Assembly: GCA_024663395.1 (NCBI GenBank)
Contig: JANFAH010000008.1
Coordinates: forward strand, 186,001 to 250,000
Source of the DNA: Pisolithus tinctorius
Taxonomy: Eukaryota; Basidiomycota; Agaricomycetes; Boletales; Pisolithaceae
Length of the DNA stretch: 64,000 bases
Direction of reading: 5' to 3'
The notes beneath the pieces were generated by a model that was not told the origin of the DNA, made no database searches, and saw only the letters and a program-made list of their open reading frames with translations. The stretch's first letter is position 1. The number at the start of each line of letters is the position of its first letter. This document shows positions 22,128 to 32,889 of this stretch, piece by piece. Both the position numbers and the translations under genes were made by a program.

Positions 22128-23793
22128 ATGGTTTCCAACAACAACAGGAGCGTAATCGACGAACGATACCTCGACTCGCTTTTCCCCGTTCCGACTCTTC
22201 CACCTTCTTCGTTGTCTCCTCAGCGATTCCCGGGGACTAGTGTCGGATCTGTTGCCGCGCTACGGGATGTTTTGAAGGAAAATCACAAGCGATGGCACAT
22301 TTTCGTCAATCGCCGTAAATTCCACAAGTTCATATATCGGAACTATTATTATTATATGCACATCGCTAAATTATTTGAACAGCCATATTAATCACAGAGC
22401 ATTGGCGTTGTATGCTCTTGGTGCAAGTGGGACGTCGATTAGGAAGTTCTACGACCTAGATTGTAAGAAACAACGCCCCACAATAGACACACCCGAAGCT
22501 ATAACAGCAGCCAACTTTGTCGATCATCTGGGAGATGAAAAGTAGGTTCCCTCATCCTTTCTCTGGAAGTTTATGTTCGCCCATGGCGCTACTTAACGCT
22601 CTAGGTACTATAAAGGGTATGCTGCTTTCTTCAATGAGGAGATCGACGCAAAGGGCGCTCCCCGAGTCTTAGAGGAGTACGTCTTCGCGGACAAGTTCCA
22701 ATATCAAGAGGGAGCACCGAACCATCCTGAGTTATTGGCTCGTCTTACCTCAGATGTCATGCACTCAATGATCCATGTTGGTTATGGACTGGAATTTGGA
22801 TTGAAGGGTATGATCGTCGAAGGTGCGCATTATGTAGGCGTGGATGAACGGATACCGAAACTGGATTTATAGGTTTGGCGTTGTGTGCAGTCGAGGACCC
22901 AAGTGTGAAGGGTTTCTATCCCCCTTCGTTCTTCTCTGGGGAGCAGGGTAACCTAGAGGAAACCACGCAGCTCTTGTCTTCCCTCAAATTGGATAACAAA
23001 TCTCTCGGAAGGGCGGGGAGCACTCACGCCTTCGACGTGATTGCTCGCATGTTGAAAGATGATCACCTCAAGGTGGGCGGTGTGCGGAGCAGTGCCCAGG
23101 TGGTCATTCGCACACATGGGGTCCGCGTCCGTCAGTATGCAGCCCAATGGACCATCGACACCTCGAAGCCAGGGGAGGTCGAGAGAAAGATGGAGGAGTT
23201 GATTTGGACAGCCTCGGTAATTTACGCTGTTGGTGGTTATGACGAGGAGAAAGGGTTTGCAGCAGAATTCTTCCTGTGAGATTCAAATTCCCTTAGAGTG
23301 GCGTGCCGTGGGACTGACAATTTTTTTTGCAAGAATGCACATTGTGACATCGAGCTTGTTTCTGCCTTCCGTGATTGCGAACTTGTCTCCTCGTTCCCAG
23401 GAATTACTGCTGCGAGCGTACTTACAGACGATTCTGACATGGTGGGTTGCGCGGGGCCGGCCCGCGCTCAACATCAAGTCTTTCATGACGTCGACCCCTA
23501 CCGAACCTGCCTTCACTGACAAAAAACCAATTTCCAACCCTTTCCTTCCGATCATTCAGTCTACCATCGTCCACCCCGACGATCACCTACCCAAGATCCA
23601 ACGTGCGTTCGCGCACTATAGCACTCTGTTCGGAGCCAAACCGGCGGGCTATCACAAGGATACGGAACTCGAGGATGCTGAGCTTCTGGATGGATCGCTG
23701 TTCGTTCGCGCGGCTGTGCTGACGGACCGATACATGGATTCGAAGAAAGGGGAGGCGATGTTCTTTTGGCACATGAGTGGTTTCTTTGAGTAA
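22128..23793 (+). CDS. Questin-oxidase-like protein (DUF4243 family)
   Basis: Five exons fit without a stop: 22128-22327, 22383-22541, 22605-22822, 22873-23275, 23334-23793, giving 479 residues. All introns are GT-AG, 50-63 nt. The family hallmark HINHRALALYALGA lies at residues 68-81, followed by the DEKYYKGYAAFFNEEI block, a HVGYGLEFG block and the C-terminal FFWHMSGFFE. Members of PF14027 include questin oxidase, which opens an anthraquinone ring in fungal secondary metabolism, and AflY-like Baeyer-Villiger-type enzymes. The substrate here is unknown, and no polyketide synthase lies in the window. It is the first host-like gene after the CpG-depleted repeats and has normal CpG content. Confidence 0.88.
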
Positions 23794-23859
23794 GTGAACG
23801 ACGACCCAAGTGTACTATTACAACGAGCACGTTTTTTGGCATGAGATATCTTTTGGGAC

Positions 23860-24216
23860 TGTTCCCCACTCACATTGGAGTCCGTCCTTGGAAGCGTTGT
23901 TCGTTCCAGCAGGTGTTACGTGTTGCGATCGATGACTCCTCTCCACGATCGGAAAATGCTTTCTGGGCATTATTATGTAATCTCGATCAGTAAACCCGAG
24001 GTGTGGCCCTGTAAGTTGATCTTGTTTCTCATTTCGAAACAACACGTCCAATTGTATCTTATCAGTCCGGTCAAGTATCAATAACGGCATACCATACCTA
24101 CAATATAAAAGGCCCTCATCAACTGTCAACAATCTACAATGAAATCCTTTGGCGCTATAACGACAGAGTCAAGTTTTGCAAGATTACAAGGGCTGATTAC
24201 TCGTAACGTCCATCCC
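23860..24216. repeat. Direct repeat A (3' end of glycosyltransferase locus)
   Basis: About 355 bp match 25,998-26,316. The right end holds a copy of the last codons of the O-fucosyltransferase-like gene (minus strand ...GMDVTSN, then a changed ending). The match breaks off abruptly at the junction with the truncated protease-like gene. Confidence 0.8.
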
Positions 24217-25856
24217 AGTTCCTGTCGTAGTTGTAGATGGTGAGTTCGACGGACTCGACGCCAAGCTCATCACAAAGGTAGGCCACGAGGCCAGCAAATC
24301 TTCCAACCGTGAGGTCGGTGGTGTTACATCCTTCATGACGATGAGGCAAGGCTCGCCGTTGCTGTCGAAATAGTTGGGATGAGCCAGGAGCTCGCACGGG
24401 ACCCAACCGTTGATCCTGAGCAGGCCATTGATGGGGAACTTGAACACCGTTCTACCTCCACTTTGAGGGTATAACATGTTGGTGAGTTGCCAGGGACTAA
24501 ACTTGGCTCCTGAAGGTTGCTATTATTAGACGAGCTAATTATGAGAAAGATAAGGCAAAACGCACCTAAGTCGATGACGTTGCTCATGAAATGGTCCCTG
24601 AACCTCGCTGCATCAACCTCGAACGTACAACTGTCCTTGGTGTACTTGCGACCCTGGACGTCGATGGAGATCTTGGAAGCCCAATGGACGTGGCCAATGG
24701 TTCGGCATGTAATATCACCCCACTGGCTCTTGACTTTGTTGTAGAAGGCTTCGGGCAACTTATTCCACTTAACCTCCACTTCCGCCTCGTCCTCTGCCAC
24801 CACCTCCTGGTCATCGCTCTCCGGCTTTGCCTCCAACTGCACAATCTCCCTAGTCAAAAGGTCGGCATCAATTCCATGACCACTGACGCAGTCCTTGATC
24901 TCGTCGAGGCCACGCTAGAAACGACCAAATCCGGCAAGTCGGACGTGCTGGCGAGGTGTGCCAGCACCCTTGAACTCGTACGTGGTGGTGGTGTCCTTGC
25001 AGAGAACGTGGCAGTTGGTAACGGCGAAGACCTTGGCGCTAGGGTTGCCATCGTTGTCCTTGTTCTCATGGAAGAACAGCACAACGCTCCCCTGAGCATC
25101 GATGGCCTCCCTCTTCGCAGCAGCAATGGGCATGCCAAGTACAGCAGTCAGGAAACTACGGACATAGTAGGTGGGGTCGATTTTGCCAGTGACGCGCAGA
25201 AGGGGTAGACCTGACAGCTTCTCTACAACTCCCTCGTACCATTCGACTACCACACCCTCGACTCCGTTGTCCTCAAGAAGAGCGAGAATGGCTTGGGAAG
25301 CGTCGCACACGTTCTCAGCGGTGGTGGTATTGGGATGAGTCGCAATCCAAATGACGACAAGACCGAGAGTATCCTTCCCATCCTCGTCATGGGTGAGGAA
25401 GCGAGCTGTCTGGATGGCTGAGTAACGAATCGTTCGGGCTTTCAAGAGGTCGCGGATCTGGGGAGCGGCAGTGTCCCAAACGGCGTTTAGCGACGTATTG
25501 AAGACTCCATAGATAGTCTTGGTAGGGGGGTGCCGGTGTCTGCCCTTGGGGATGGGGACGGGATTTTCGGCGAGATCTGAGCGGTAGAGGAGGTCAGGAT
25601 GGTCATAACAGATTCCGTTGTAGTACGTGGCTCTCTCCCACTCCGAGATATGGTATGGGGAGACAGCGGTGGCATGCGAGGCGACGGAGGGAGACACTCT
25701 GCGAAGGGAGTCGCCACCTAGGAGTTCAGGGTGCTCCCTCATCGTCGTCATTATCTGTGCAGCGAAGTTGGAAATGCCTACAAGGGAGATGGTAAACGTG
25801 GGATAGACATGGAAAATGACTGAGGGACTCGCCTTCGCCTCGAAGACCAGCTTCAA
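24217..25856 (-). pseudogene. Truncated trypsin-like protease family gene
   Basis: The minus strand encodes a protein close to a large Agaricomycete family: blocks HPELLGGDSLRRVSPSVA, SEWERATYYNG, VVIWIATHPNTTTAENVCDA, VEGVVVEWYEGVVEKLSG and TNCHVLCKD, whose His I take as part of a chymotrypsin-fold active site. An in-frame TAG at 24912-24914 replaces the Gln expected before RGLDEI. One intron (about 24,520-24,590) splices cleanly. A one-base frameshift follows the MKD block near 24,333-24,340. The gene then ends at the junction with repeat A after TIYNYD, so the C-terminal part, which in the family should carry the GDSG serine motif, is missing. Family assignment is from memory. Confidence 0.75.
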
Positions 25857-26286
25857 CTAGGGGAAATAGCGGAAACCACACCAGGCCGAAAACGGTTGTC
25901 AACTCTGACTTTCATGTCAGCCACTTAGACATAGTCGGAGCTTGAAACATCCATAGTGCGGTTTTGCATGTAGACTATCACAAGTAAATACTACTCTGGA
26001 CTGTTGTTCCCCACTCACATTGGAGTCCGTCCGTGGAAGCGTTGTTCGTTCCAGCGGGTGTTACGTGAAGGTATGAGTGAATCTCTCCACGATCGGAAAA
26101 TGCTTTGAAGGCATTATTATGTAATCTCGATCAACTTCGACATAACACACCCAATTCTATCTTATCAGTCCGGTCAAGTATCAATAACGGCATACCATAC
26201 CTACAATATAAAAGGCCATCATCAACTGTCAACAATCTACAATGAAATCCTTTGGCGCTGTAACGACAGAGTCAAGTTTTGCAAGA
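25857..26286. other. Intergenic, mostly direct repeat B
   Basis: 25,998-26,316 repeats 23,860-24,216 and includes the 3' end of the O-fucosyltransferase-like gene. A TATAAAAGG stands about 25 bp before a plus-strand ATG at 26242 in this copy and the other, but the short frames after it are antisense to coding sequence, so I do not call a promoter. Confidence 0.6.
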
Positions 26287-27986
26287 TTACAAGAACCGAT
26301 TACTCGTAACGTCCATCCCTTTGGCCATTCTCAGCAGTACCACGTTGGAGGACAGACTCGAAAACTTGAACAACTCATTACTACCTGTTGCTACGGCAGC
26401 GGCAGCAGAATGGAAAACACTCACCCCGTTGCCGATGAATACTTCGGCTTTTTCAGCGATAGCCATGTCTACCGCCATGGACACATGGTATTGTTCCGCA
26501 TCTAAATCCAAATCCACGGTACTCACGACGTCCTCCCATCCATCGTCTTTCAGTGCGCGCTTGACCTCTTCAAGCGCCCATGCCCGCTCGTTCGATAGGA
26601 TGTACACCCGATTCAGCGTTCGCTCGGCTTGGGAATGGTACTCTCGCCTCACGGTCCTCAACACGGAGACGATCTGGTTTGTTGTAGGTAGACAGTGCGC
26701 AAGGTAATACCCTTCCTTCAGCGCGTCGTCATTTTCGTACGGAGAGGGGTCGAAGCGGTCGAGTAAGGAGGGATGTTGATTAAATCCCATGTATCTGGCT
26801 CCCCACTTGGCAAGGTTAGGACAGTGGCGTTTATAGTCTCCACGACGCAGATGGACTGCGACAAGACCCTGAAAAGATGATGAAGGGCCATAAGTATTTT
26901 TGATAATATCAGGTTGGAAGAGCGCAGAGTTGCGTGCTACTGCGGACTGGACGATTGGGGACCAAGCGAATTCAGAAAGAACCGGCGAAGATGTGAGTGA
27001 TTCCCAGAGAGATAAAATTCTAGGTCCGCCGAAAAGGCTTTTCGACCGTGGGTGTTGCTGGTGAGTGGCTGTTATCGTCGCATACAAGAAGGGAGTACTC
27101 ACAATCTATCAAACAAGTCGTGTGGTGTGGAGTCTATTTCTATACATCGCTCCTGTACAGACACAAGCTGTTGCGTCCACCACTCGATGATGGTAGTACC
27201 ATCTTCGTCGTTTGGGGCGGAGGCAGAACTGAGCACATATGGTTTGGCCTCTGGACCGCCGCATGTACGCTCATAGAAATCAGCACTGACTGCGAGTGGG
27301 GCTTGTGAACTATGGGACATCGGCCCACCAGCTGTCGGACCGGATATAATGGCATTAAGGGGTATACGCGCTGGGCGCAAGGCGAAGCCGTGTATGGTCC
27401 AGGGTAATGGGGTATGTGACCAGGTGTAATCTTCGAAAACGAATGAAACGTTGGAGACGTATGCGAGGTACGACATCAGCAGTCTATGATACGACAGAAC
27501 ACGGAGATATATGCTACGCGGTCAGCGTACCAAAACGGCGAACAACGGAGGGCGGAGGGGGGAAGGGGAAGTTGATACGCACGCTTCTTGCAGCACGTTG
27601 TTGAGGCCGTGTCCCCACAGGTGTCCGGGGAAACGGAGGTAACGAACGTGGGTCCTGTCTACACTGACAGAGTGTTGTGAGAGGCTCCATTCGAACGACC
27701 TGACGTGGTCGTAGGTTGGAGGGACCCCCTGGCATAGAATGATCAAGAAGACGATGACTAGTGCCATGGCCAGGCAGGACAGCAAACGGGGGAGGGTGAA
27801 CGCGTGCCATAGCCATGCCCAGCTCTGTCGACGACGGCGGGACCGTGAGGGGGAGGAAGGCAGCTGTGGGACGGAGGAGAGGCACGAGTGCTCTCGCTGG
27901 GATGACTTGGAGAGCGCACCGGACAGTCTCCGCGACAGCACCGACGCCATTCCCTCGATGAACACGTCGCGACGGGTGGGATACAC
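26287..27986 (-). CDS. Type II membrane O-fucosyltransferase-like protein
   Basis: Four exons join without a stop (27583-27986, 27103-27483, 26425-27037, 26287-26364) to give 491 residues; introns are 60-99 nt, GT-AG. A basic N-terminus is followed by one membrane segment (about residues 66-84), as in Golgi glycosyltransferases. After it come FPGHLWGHGLNNVLQE, the block SHTPLPWTIHGFALRPARIP, and HLRRGDY at about 324-330, the Arg-containing GDP-fucose-binding motif of the O-FucT superfamily. The end, LLRMAKGMDVTSNRFL, matches family members. Likely function: transfer of fucose or a related sugar in the secretory pathway; acceptor unknown. The second in-frame ATG is at residue 13. A fragment of this gene was copied to 10.6 kb. 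Confidence 0.85.
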
Positions 27987-28094
27987 GACGAGTGACGGTA
28001 AAACTAGTAGCTACATATTTTTTTGGCGGGTCATGCAGCCACGAACGCCACAGACTGGCTGCGGACTCATTCAAAAGAATAATTCGCGTGTCCA

Positions 28095-28450
28095 ATGAGT
28101 GTCATCCGATTTGAACGTGACCTCGACGCGTCGCCAGTCCACCAATCATATCGAAGATGCTTTTACGACCGCGCAACTCCCACGGCGGAGCCATCTAGTG
28201 CACAACCAACCACGACAGCACATACCACTACTTTGACTTCGAGCACTTCATCCACTGACTCACAGTCTTTTACCTCCACTACGCCTCCTGGCATTCCGAC
28301 CACCATCACCTTGTCCTTTGTCACCGACATAGGTGGCTCAACCTATACTGTGTGTCGTGTGCATATACGCTCTTTTCTGACACTGTATGCACCGTAGCCA
28401 CTACTCAACCACACCCCCAGACACAGAGTCTCAACGCCTGCATGACCAGA
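28095..28450 (+). pseudogene. Deleted copy of the Ser/Thr-rich membrane protein gene
   Basis: The segment matches 32,650-33,390 with large internal deletions: the start (CGCGTCGCCAGTCCACCAAT), the Thr/Ser-rich stretch (STSSTDSQSFTSTTPPGIPT) and the following intron region. It lacks the transmembrane and cytoplasmic parts, so it is a gene relic about 4.5 kb from its source. The stretch 28,450-28,611 holds nothing recognised. Confidence 0.75.
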
Positions 28451-28611
28451 GTTGCTGGTCCGGTACGATCGAAAACGACAGAGTTTACAGACCTGGGCCT
28501 GACGGCGTCCAGGAATAGCACTGTAAAGCTTCCTGCAATACTAATTTGTGGTTTAGAAGGCAATGTACACTCGTGTGATAGCAACTTTGCGCCAGCTGAG
28601 GGCTTCACCTC

Positions 28612-29519
28612 CTAACACGGTCCATAACGATTCAGAAGCTCCTGCATAACGTCCCATGCCGTCTCGGGTCTTCCGTCAAACGGCATCTTAGACATTGTTG
28701 CACCCACACCGTCCGCCTGACTTTGGAGTCGTGCCATTAAAGCATTAATCCTCTCGACAGTGAACTTTGCCGCGAAAAGTATAGTTGGAACGATGTGAAC
28801 AGTGTTAATAGTGAGATTTCGAGGAAGCGTGCGCCTGAAAGTCTCGAGATGTATCGAGACGCCTAAGGCTGAGTCGTGCGGGTTCGATGCGATGTTGTGC
28901 ATGTATAGGATTCCAGCTCTTTTGCATTGGTTCATGTATCTGGCCAGAGAGGTTTATTCACCGGATGGAGCGAAATAACATGTCTCACTTTGAGTCCATC
29001 CACTTTTTCACGATTTCTTCCCCGTCAGGGCCCTCATAAGCGTGAAAAGATGGCATGTCTACAAGCACAATGTCGGTCGGCATTCCTTCGAAACGGCACC
29101 TTTCTGTATAAACATCCGTGGTGGCAGGTCTCTGGCCTCTGTTGGCACGAACGACATGAACGGATGGGTTTCGCAGGAGGATATCCATAAACTGGAGCGG
29201 GCAGCAGACGAATGCGAAATAAGCGATAGCATTGAGTGCGGTACGAACTGGTATTACCCGACTTTTTCCTGAGCCAGAAGATCCTACAATGCTGGCAAAG
29301 TGCTCAATGTAACTTCGGAAGGTGATGGTAGCGCACTTACAATACGACGTGATCTGTCGGCGAAATGGCAGTCGTCTTTTTCGACCAGCGATACCAACCA
29401 GTCAGACGCATCATCATATCCATGAAGCCACCGAAGAAACCTCCTTTTTCGTGGTTCTGGCGTTGCAACATGACCATGGCCCCCGACTCCCCCCGTGGTC
29501 CATGGGCGGAATCTGTCAA
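28612..29519 (-). CDS. P-loop GTPase-like protein (AIG1/dynamin-like G domain)
   Basis: Four exons (29341-29519, 29258-29291, 28989-29191, 28612-28939) give 247 residues in one frame with introns of 49-66 nt. The Walker A motif GSSGSGKS falls at about residues 63-70, split by the first intron just before it. DIVLVDMPSF resembles the DxxG switch (usually DTPGF), with Gly replaced by Ser here. KRAGILYMHNIASN matches the helix typical of a large Agaricomycete family of single-domain GTPases of unknown role. No TKxD-type G4 motif is obvious. The first 13 residues (MTDSAHGPRGESG) also occur, slightly changed, at 30,934-30,970 within the kinase repeat. Nucleotide binding is likely; function is not known. 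Confidence 0.75.
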
Positions 29520-30720
29520 GAGTCAGAAAATAACCCCTCTATATTCTCAATAAGTTTACATACCATCGCCAGGGGGTAGAGGCCTTGAAGGAGGGTCAGC
29601 TTGGTGCTACAAAATACAGTCAAAATATGCATAGCTCCGTGGAAGTGATAGATACAGACGATGGTTGCTTTGACCTGCTTTATGGTAGGACGGGAAGAAG
29701 GATCTTTTTTCCAGCATGACATGCAAATCTCCCACCATGCATCCGACAGACGGAACTGTGTCGACTCCCCAGCAGGGCGGGCTGGCAGATTCCCCTCCAC
29801 TATCCTACGCATGAAACTTGCGTCATGGCGACAATCATGGAAAGGTATAGATCGGGTGAACAATTCCTAGCGACACAATGAATATCAGACAGAGGAACAA
29901 GCCAGATGCGCACCAGAATAGTCATTCCATACGCCCACATATCACTTTCCTTGGATGCTGGACAGTCATTAAAAAGTTCAGGGGCCATCCAACGGCGTGA
30001 GCCTCCACGGATGGCCACAGTGGTCATGCTGAAGGTGGATTCATTTAGGGTGGAAAGACCAAAGTCACTCAGTAGCGCCCGGCGATCACTGGACACCAGC
30101 ACATTTGGCTATCGAAGGATGAACCAAATACAACAGTTATAATCCAAGCATGCTTACACCCTTCAGATTTCCATGGACCACTGGTCCCAACTCATGACTA
30201 TGAAGATAGTACAGCCCGTTTGCGATGTCCCGAAGCTACACGAGTATGTCAAATGGTCCGAAAGTAGCAGAAATACCCTCACCAAGGGCCGCGGATCATT
30301 TTCTGCGTTTTGGACATACGTGTGCGCGTCTCCCATTGGCATCCATGCAGATACTATCGAAAGTGTGGAGTCGAATTCTGTGGAAATTCCGAGCATGGGA
30401 ACAATGTTCTCGTGACGCAGCTTCGACCATGTGTGCACCTCTCGAAATAGACGCTAGAATGGGAAAGACTCAGCCCGGGTAAGGACGACCATCGGGGATC
30501 CTGCCAGTACCTTCAGATCGGCCTCGCTCCCTGACAGTGTGCAAAGGAAGGTCTTGATTGCCACTTCAGTACCTTCCGGCTTCAATGTACCGTGGTATAC
30601 ATAAGCAGTACCCCCACGCAGAGGATACCATTCCAAGGTGCGACTGACTCGGCCGTTGAGATTGATACTGAATCTGGATGCCCGATTAGATAATTTGTGC
30701 AACATAGGCGATGGCTCCAT
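29516..30720 (-). CDS. TKL-type protein kinase copy 1, catalytic Asp changed to Asn
   Basis: Exons 30511-30720, 30283-30453, 30158-30235, 29914-30108 and one starting at 29866 join in frame. Visible motifs: Gly-rich loop region (RGGTAYVYHG), VAIK lysine, LRHENIVPMLG, HGNLKGPN in place of HGDLKGPN, DFGLS, GGSRRWMAPE, SDMWAYGMTI and SRPTIKQV. The catalytic-loop Asp is Asn (codon AAT), while the neighbouring copy keeps GAT. Asn here normally abolishes phosphotransfer, so this copy may be a pseudokinase. The 3' end is unclear: an open frame runs to 29516, touching the start of the GTPase gene. Start ATG at 30720 (MEPSP) is shared with copy 2. Confidence 0.78.
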
Positions 30721-30745
30721 TGCTGGTTGTTGGTGGACGGAATCT

Positions 30746-30964
30746 GTCAAGAGTCAGAAAATAGCCCCTCTATATTCTCAATAGTTTACATACCATCGCC
30801 AGGGGGTAGAGGCCTTGAAGGAGGGCCAGCTTGGTGCTACAAAATACAGTCAAAATATGCGTAGCTCTGTGGAGGTGATAGATACAGACGACGGCTGCTT
30901 TGACCTGCTTTATGGTAGGAGGGGAAGAAGGATCAGATTCCTCCCGTGGTCCATGGGTGGAATC
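30746..30964 (-). pseudogene. Third partial kinase C-terminus
   Basis: About 219 bp repeat the kinase 3' end (PTIKQVKAAVVCIYH) and are joined upstream to a segment resembling the first codons of the GTPase gene (MTDSTHGPREES). The same GTCAAGAGTCAGAAAATA string begins each copy at 29516, 30746 and 30965. Confidence 0.7.
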
Positions 30965-30989
30965 TGTCAAGAGTCAGAAAATAGCCCCT

Positions 30990-32179
30990 CTATATTCTCA
31001 ATAGTTTAGGTTTACATACCATCGCCATGGGATAGGGGCCTTGAAGGAGGGTCAGCTTGGTGCTACAAAATACAGTCAAAATATGCGTAGTTCTGTGGAA
31101 GTGATAGATACAGACGATGGCTGCTTTGACCTGCTCTATGGTAGAACGGGAAGAAGGATCTTCTTTCCAGCATGATATGCAAATCTCCCACCATGCATCC
31201 GACAGGCGGAATTGTGTCGATTTCTCAGCAGGGCGAGCTGGCAGATTCCCCTCCACTATCCTACGCATGACACTTGCGTCATTTCGACAATCATGGAAAG
31301 GTCTAGATCGGGTGAACAATTCCTAGCGATACAATGAACATCAGACTGAGGAACAAGCCAGATGCGTACCAGAATAGTCATTCCATATGCCCACATATCA
31401 CTTTCCTTGGATGCTGGACAGTCATTAAAAAGTTCAGGGGCCATCCAACGGCGTGAGCCTCCGCGGATGGCCACAGTGGTCATGCTGAAGGTGGATTCAT
31501 TTAGGGCGGAAAGACCGAAGTCACTCAGTAGCGCCCGGCGATCACTGGACACCAGCACATTTGGCTACCAAAGGATGAGCCAGATACAACAGTTGTAAAC
31601 CAAGCATGCTTACACCCTTCAGATCTCCATGGACCACTGGTCCCAACTCATGACTATGGAGATAGTACAGCCCGTTTGCGATGTCTCGAAGCTACACGAG
31701 TATGTCAAGTGGTCCGAAAGTAGCAGACATACCCTCACCAAGGGCCGCGGATCATTTTCTGCGTTTTGGACATACGTGTGCGCGTCTCCCATTGGCATCC
31801 ATGCAGATACTATCGAAAGTGTGGAGTCAAATTCTGTAGAAATTCCGAGCATGGGAACAATGTTCTCGTGACGCAGCTTCGACCATGTGTGCACCTCTCG
31901 AAATAGACGCTAGAATGGGAAAGACTCAGCCCGGGTAAGGACGACCATCGGGAATCCTGCCAGTACCTTCAGATCGGCCTCGCTCCCTGACAGTGAGCAA
32001 AGGAAGGTCTTGATTGCCACTTCAGCACCTTCTGGCTTCAATGTACCGTGGTATACACAAGCAGTACCTCCGCGCGAAGGATTCCTTTCCAAGGTGCGAC
32101 TGACTCGGCCGTTGAGATTGATACTGAATCCTGATGCCCGATTAGAGAATTCGTGCAACATACTAGGCGATGGTTCCAT
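30990..32179 (-). CDS. TKL-type protein kinase copy 2, catalytic motifs intact
   Basis: Same exon plan as copy 1, shifted by 1,456 bp: exon 1 is 31967-32179 (start MEPSPSM), then the VAIK lysine, LRHENIVPMLG, HGDLKGPN with the catalytic Asp (GAT), DFGLS, GGSRRWMAPE and SDMWAYG. The kinase fold therefore looks complete and catalytically competent. It belongs to the tyrosine-kinase-like Ser/Thr kinases expanded in Agaricomycetes; substrate and pathway are unknown. The extreme C-terminus and the last intron are not settled. No transmembrane segment or accessory domain is seen. Confidence 0.8.
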
Positions 32180-32245
32180 TGCTGGTTGTTGGTACACGCT
32201 ATCTTGTAAGTAAAGATGTCGCTCTTGGTGATGGTCACTGAGCAA

Positions 32246-32880
32246 GAGAGTTGCGCGCTAAGTGGGATCTACAATGTGGCAACAGTGAGCATGGCCCACA
32301 CGTGTTGGGCCCTAGGGCCCAGCGCTTGTTCACCTCGTTGCATGCCGGTGTAGGTTGTAGATATAGTCGCGTCTTGCCCGCGGCCAACTAACTCGGGCGA
32401 CCGGTATCAGGCAAGAGCAAACTTACCGCCGGGTGCTTGAGCAGTAACTGGCAGCCCAGGACACATCGAAAAACCTCGCTGCTTGCAACGACGGTCCGTG
32501 ATCCAATGTAGTGCTGCAGAACTCAATGGGTCGAGATGTATTGGATGACTTACCATAGCATAGAATATACTGGAATAGAATGCCAAAGCCTTCCAGCTGG
32601 ATGGGCAGAGAATGGCATACAAGCAGTCGTTGAGGACGGGTATCACTCTATGTCCTCCCGATTTGAACGTGCCCCTGTGAACTTTGACGCGTCGCCAGTC
32701 CACCAATCACGCTCGCGGATGTTTTTACCACCGTGCAACTCCCACGGCGGGGACATCGAGGTGAACAGCGACGACAACGACCGACACCCTGCATGACGCG
32801 TCTCCGTCAAGTCAGTATCCCACTGGTCAGTCTTCTTTTTTCTTTGAGAAGTCACCGAACTGATCGGTCCACGTCTGATA
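32246..32880. other. Intergenic, with a 16-bp perfect palindrome
   Basis: TGGGCCCTAGGGCCCA at 32306-32321 is a perfect palindrome, preceded by ACACGTGT at 32299-32306, another palindrome. The interval lies upstream of kinase copy 2 and of the membrane protein gene, so it may be regulatory. No convincing gene is seen; the part from 32,650 may hold a 5' exon of the next gene. Confidence 0.4.
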
Positions 32881-32889
32881 GTCTGTAAC

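Larger units (their letters stand above)
29516..32210. repeat. Tandem segmental duplication, period 1,456 bp
   Basis: Corresponding kinase landmarks lie exactly 1,456 bp apart (frame starts 30102/31558 and 30438/31894). Coding and intron sequence are both highly similar, so the duplication is recent compared with others in the window. Confidence 0.9.

Noticed and set aside
26242..26707. Plus-strand frames after a TATAAAAGG word
   Set aside because: They are antisense to conserved exons of the O-fucosyltransferase-like gene; the TATA-like word lies in the duplicated 3' flank.
32407..32706. Minus-strand frame of 99 codons
   Set aside because: No domain, no splice support, and it overlaps the duplicated 5' part of the membrane protein locus.
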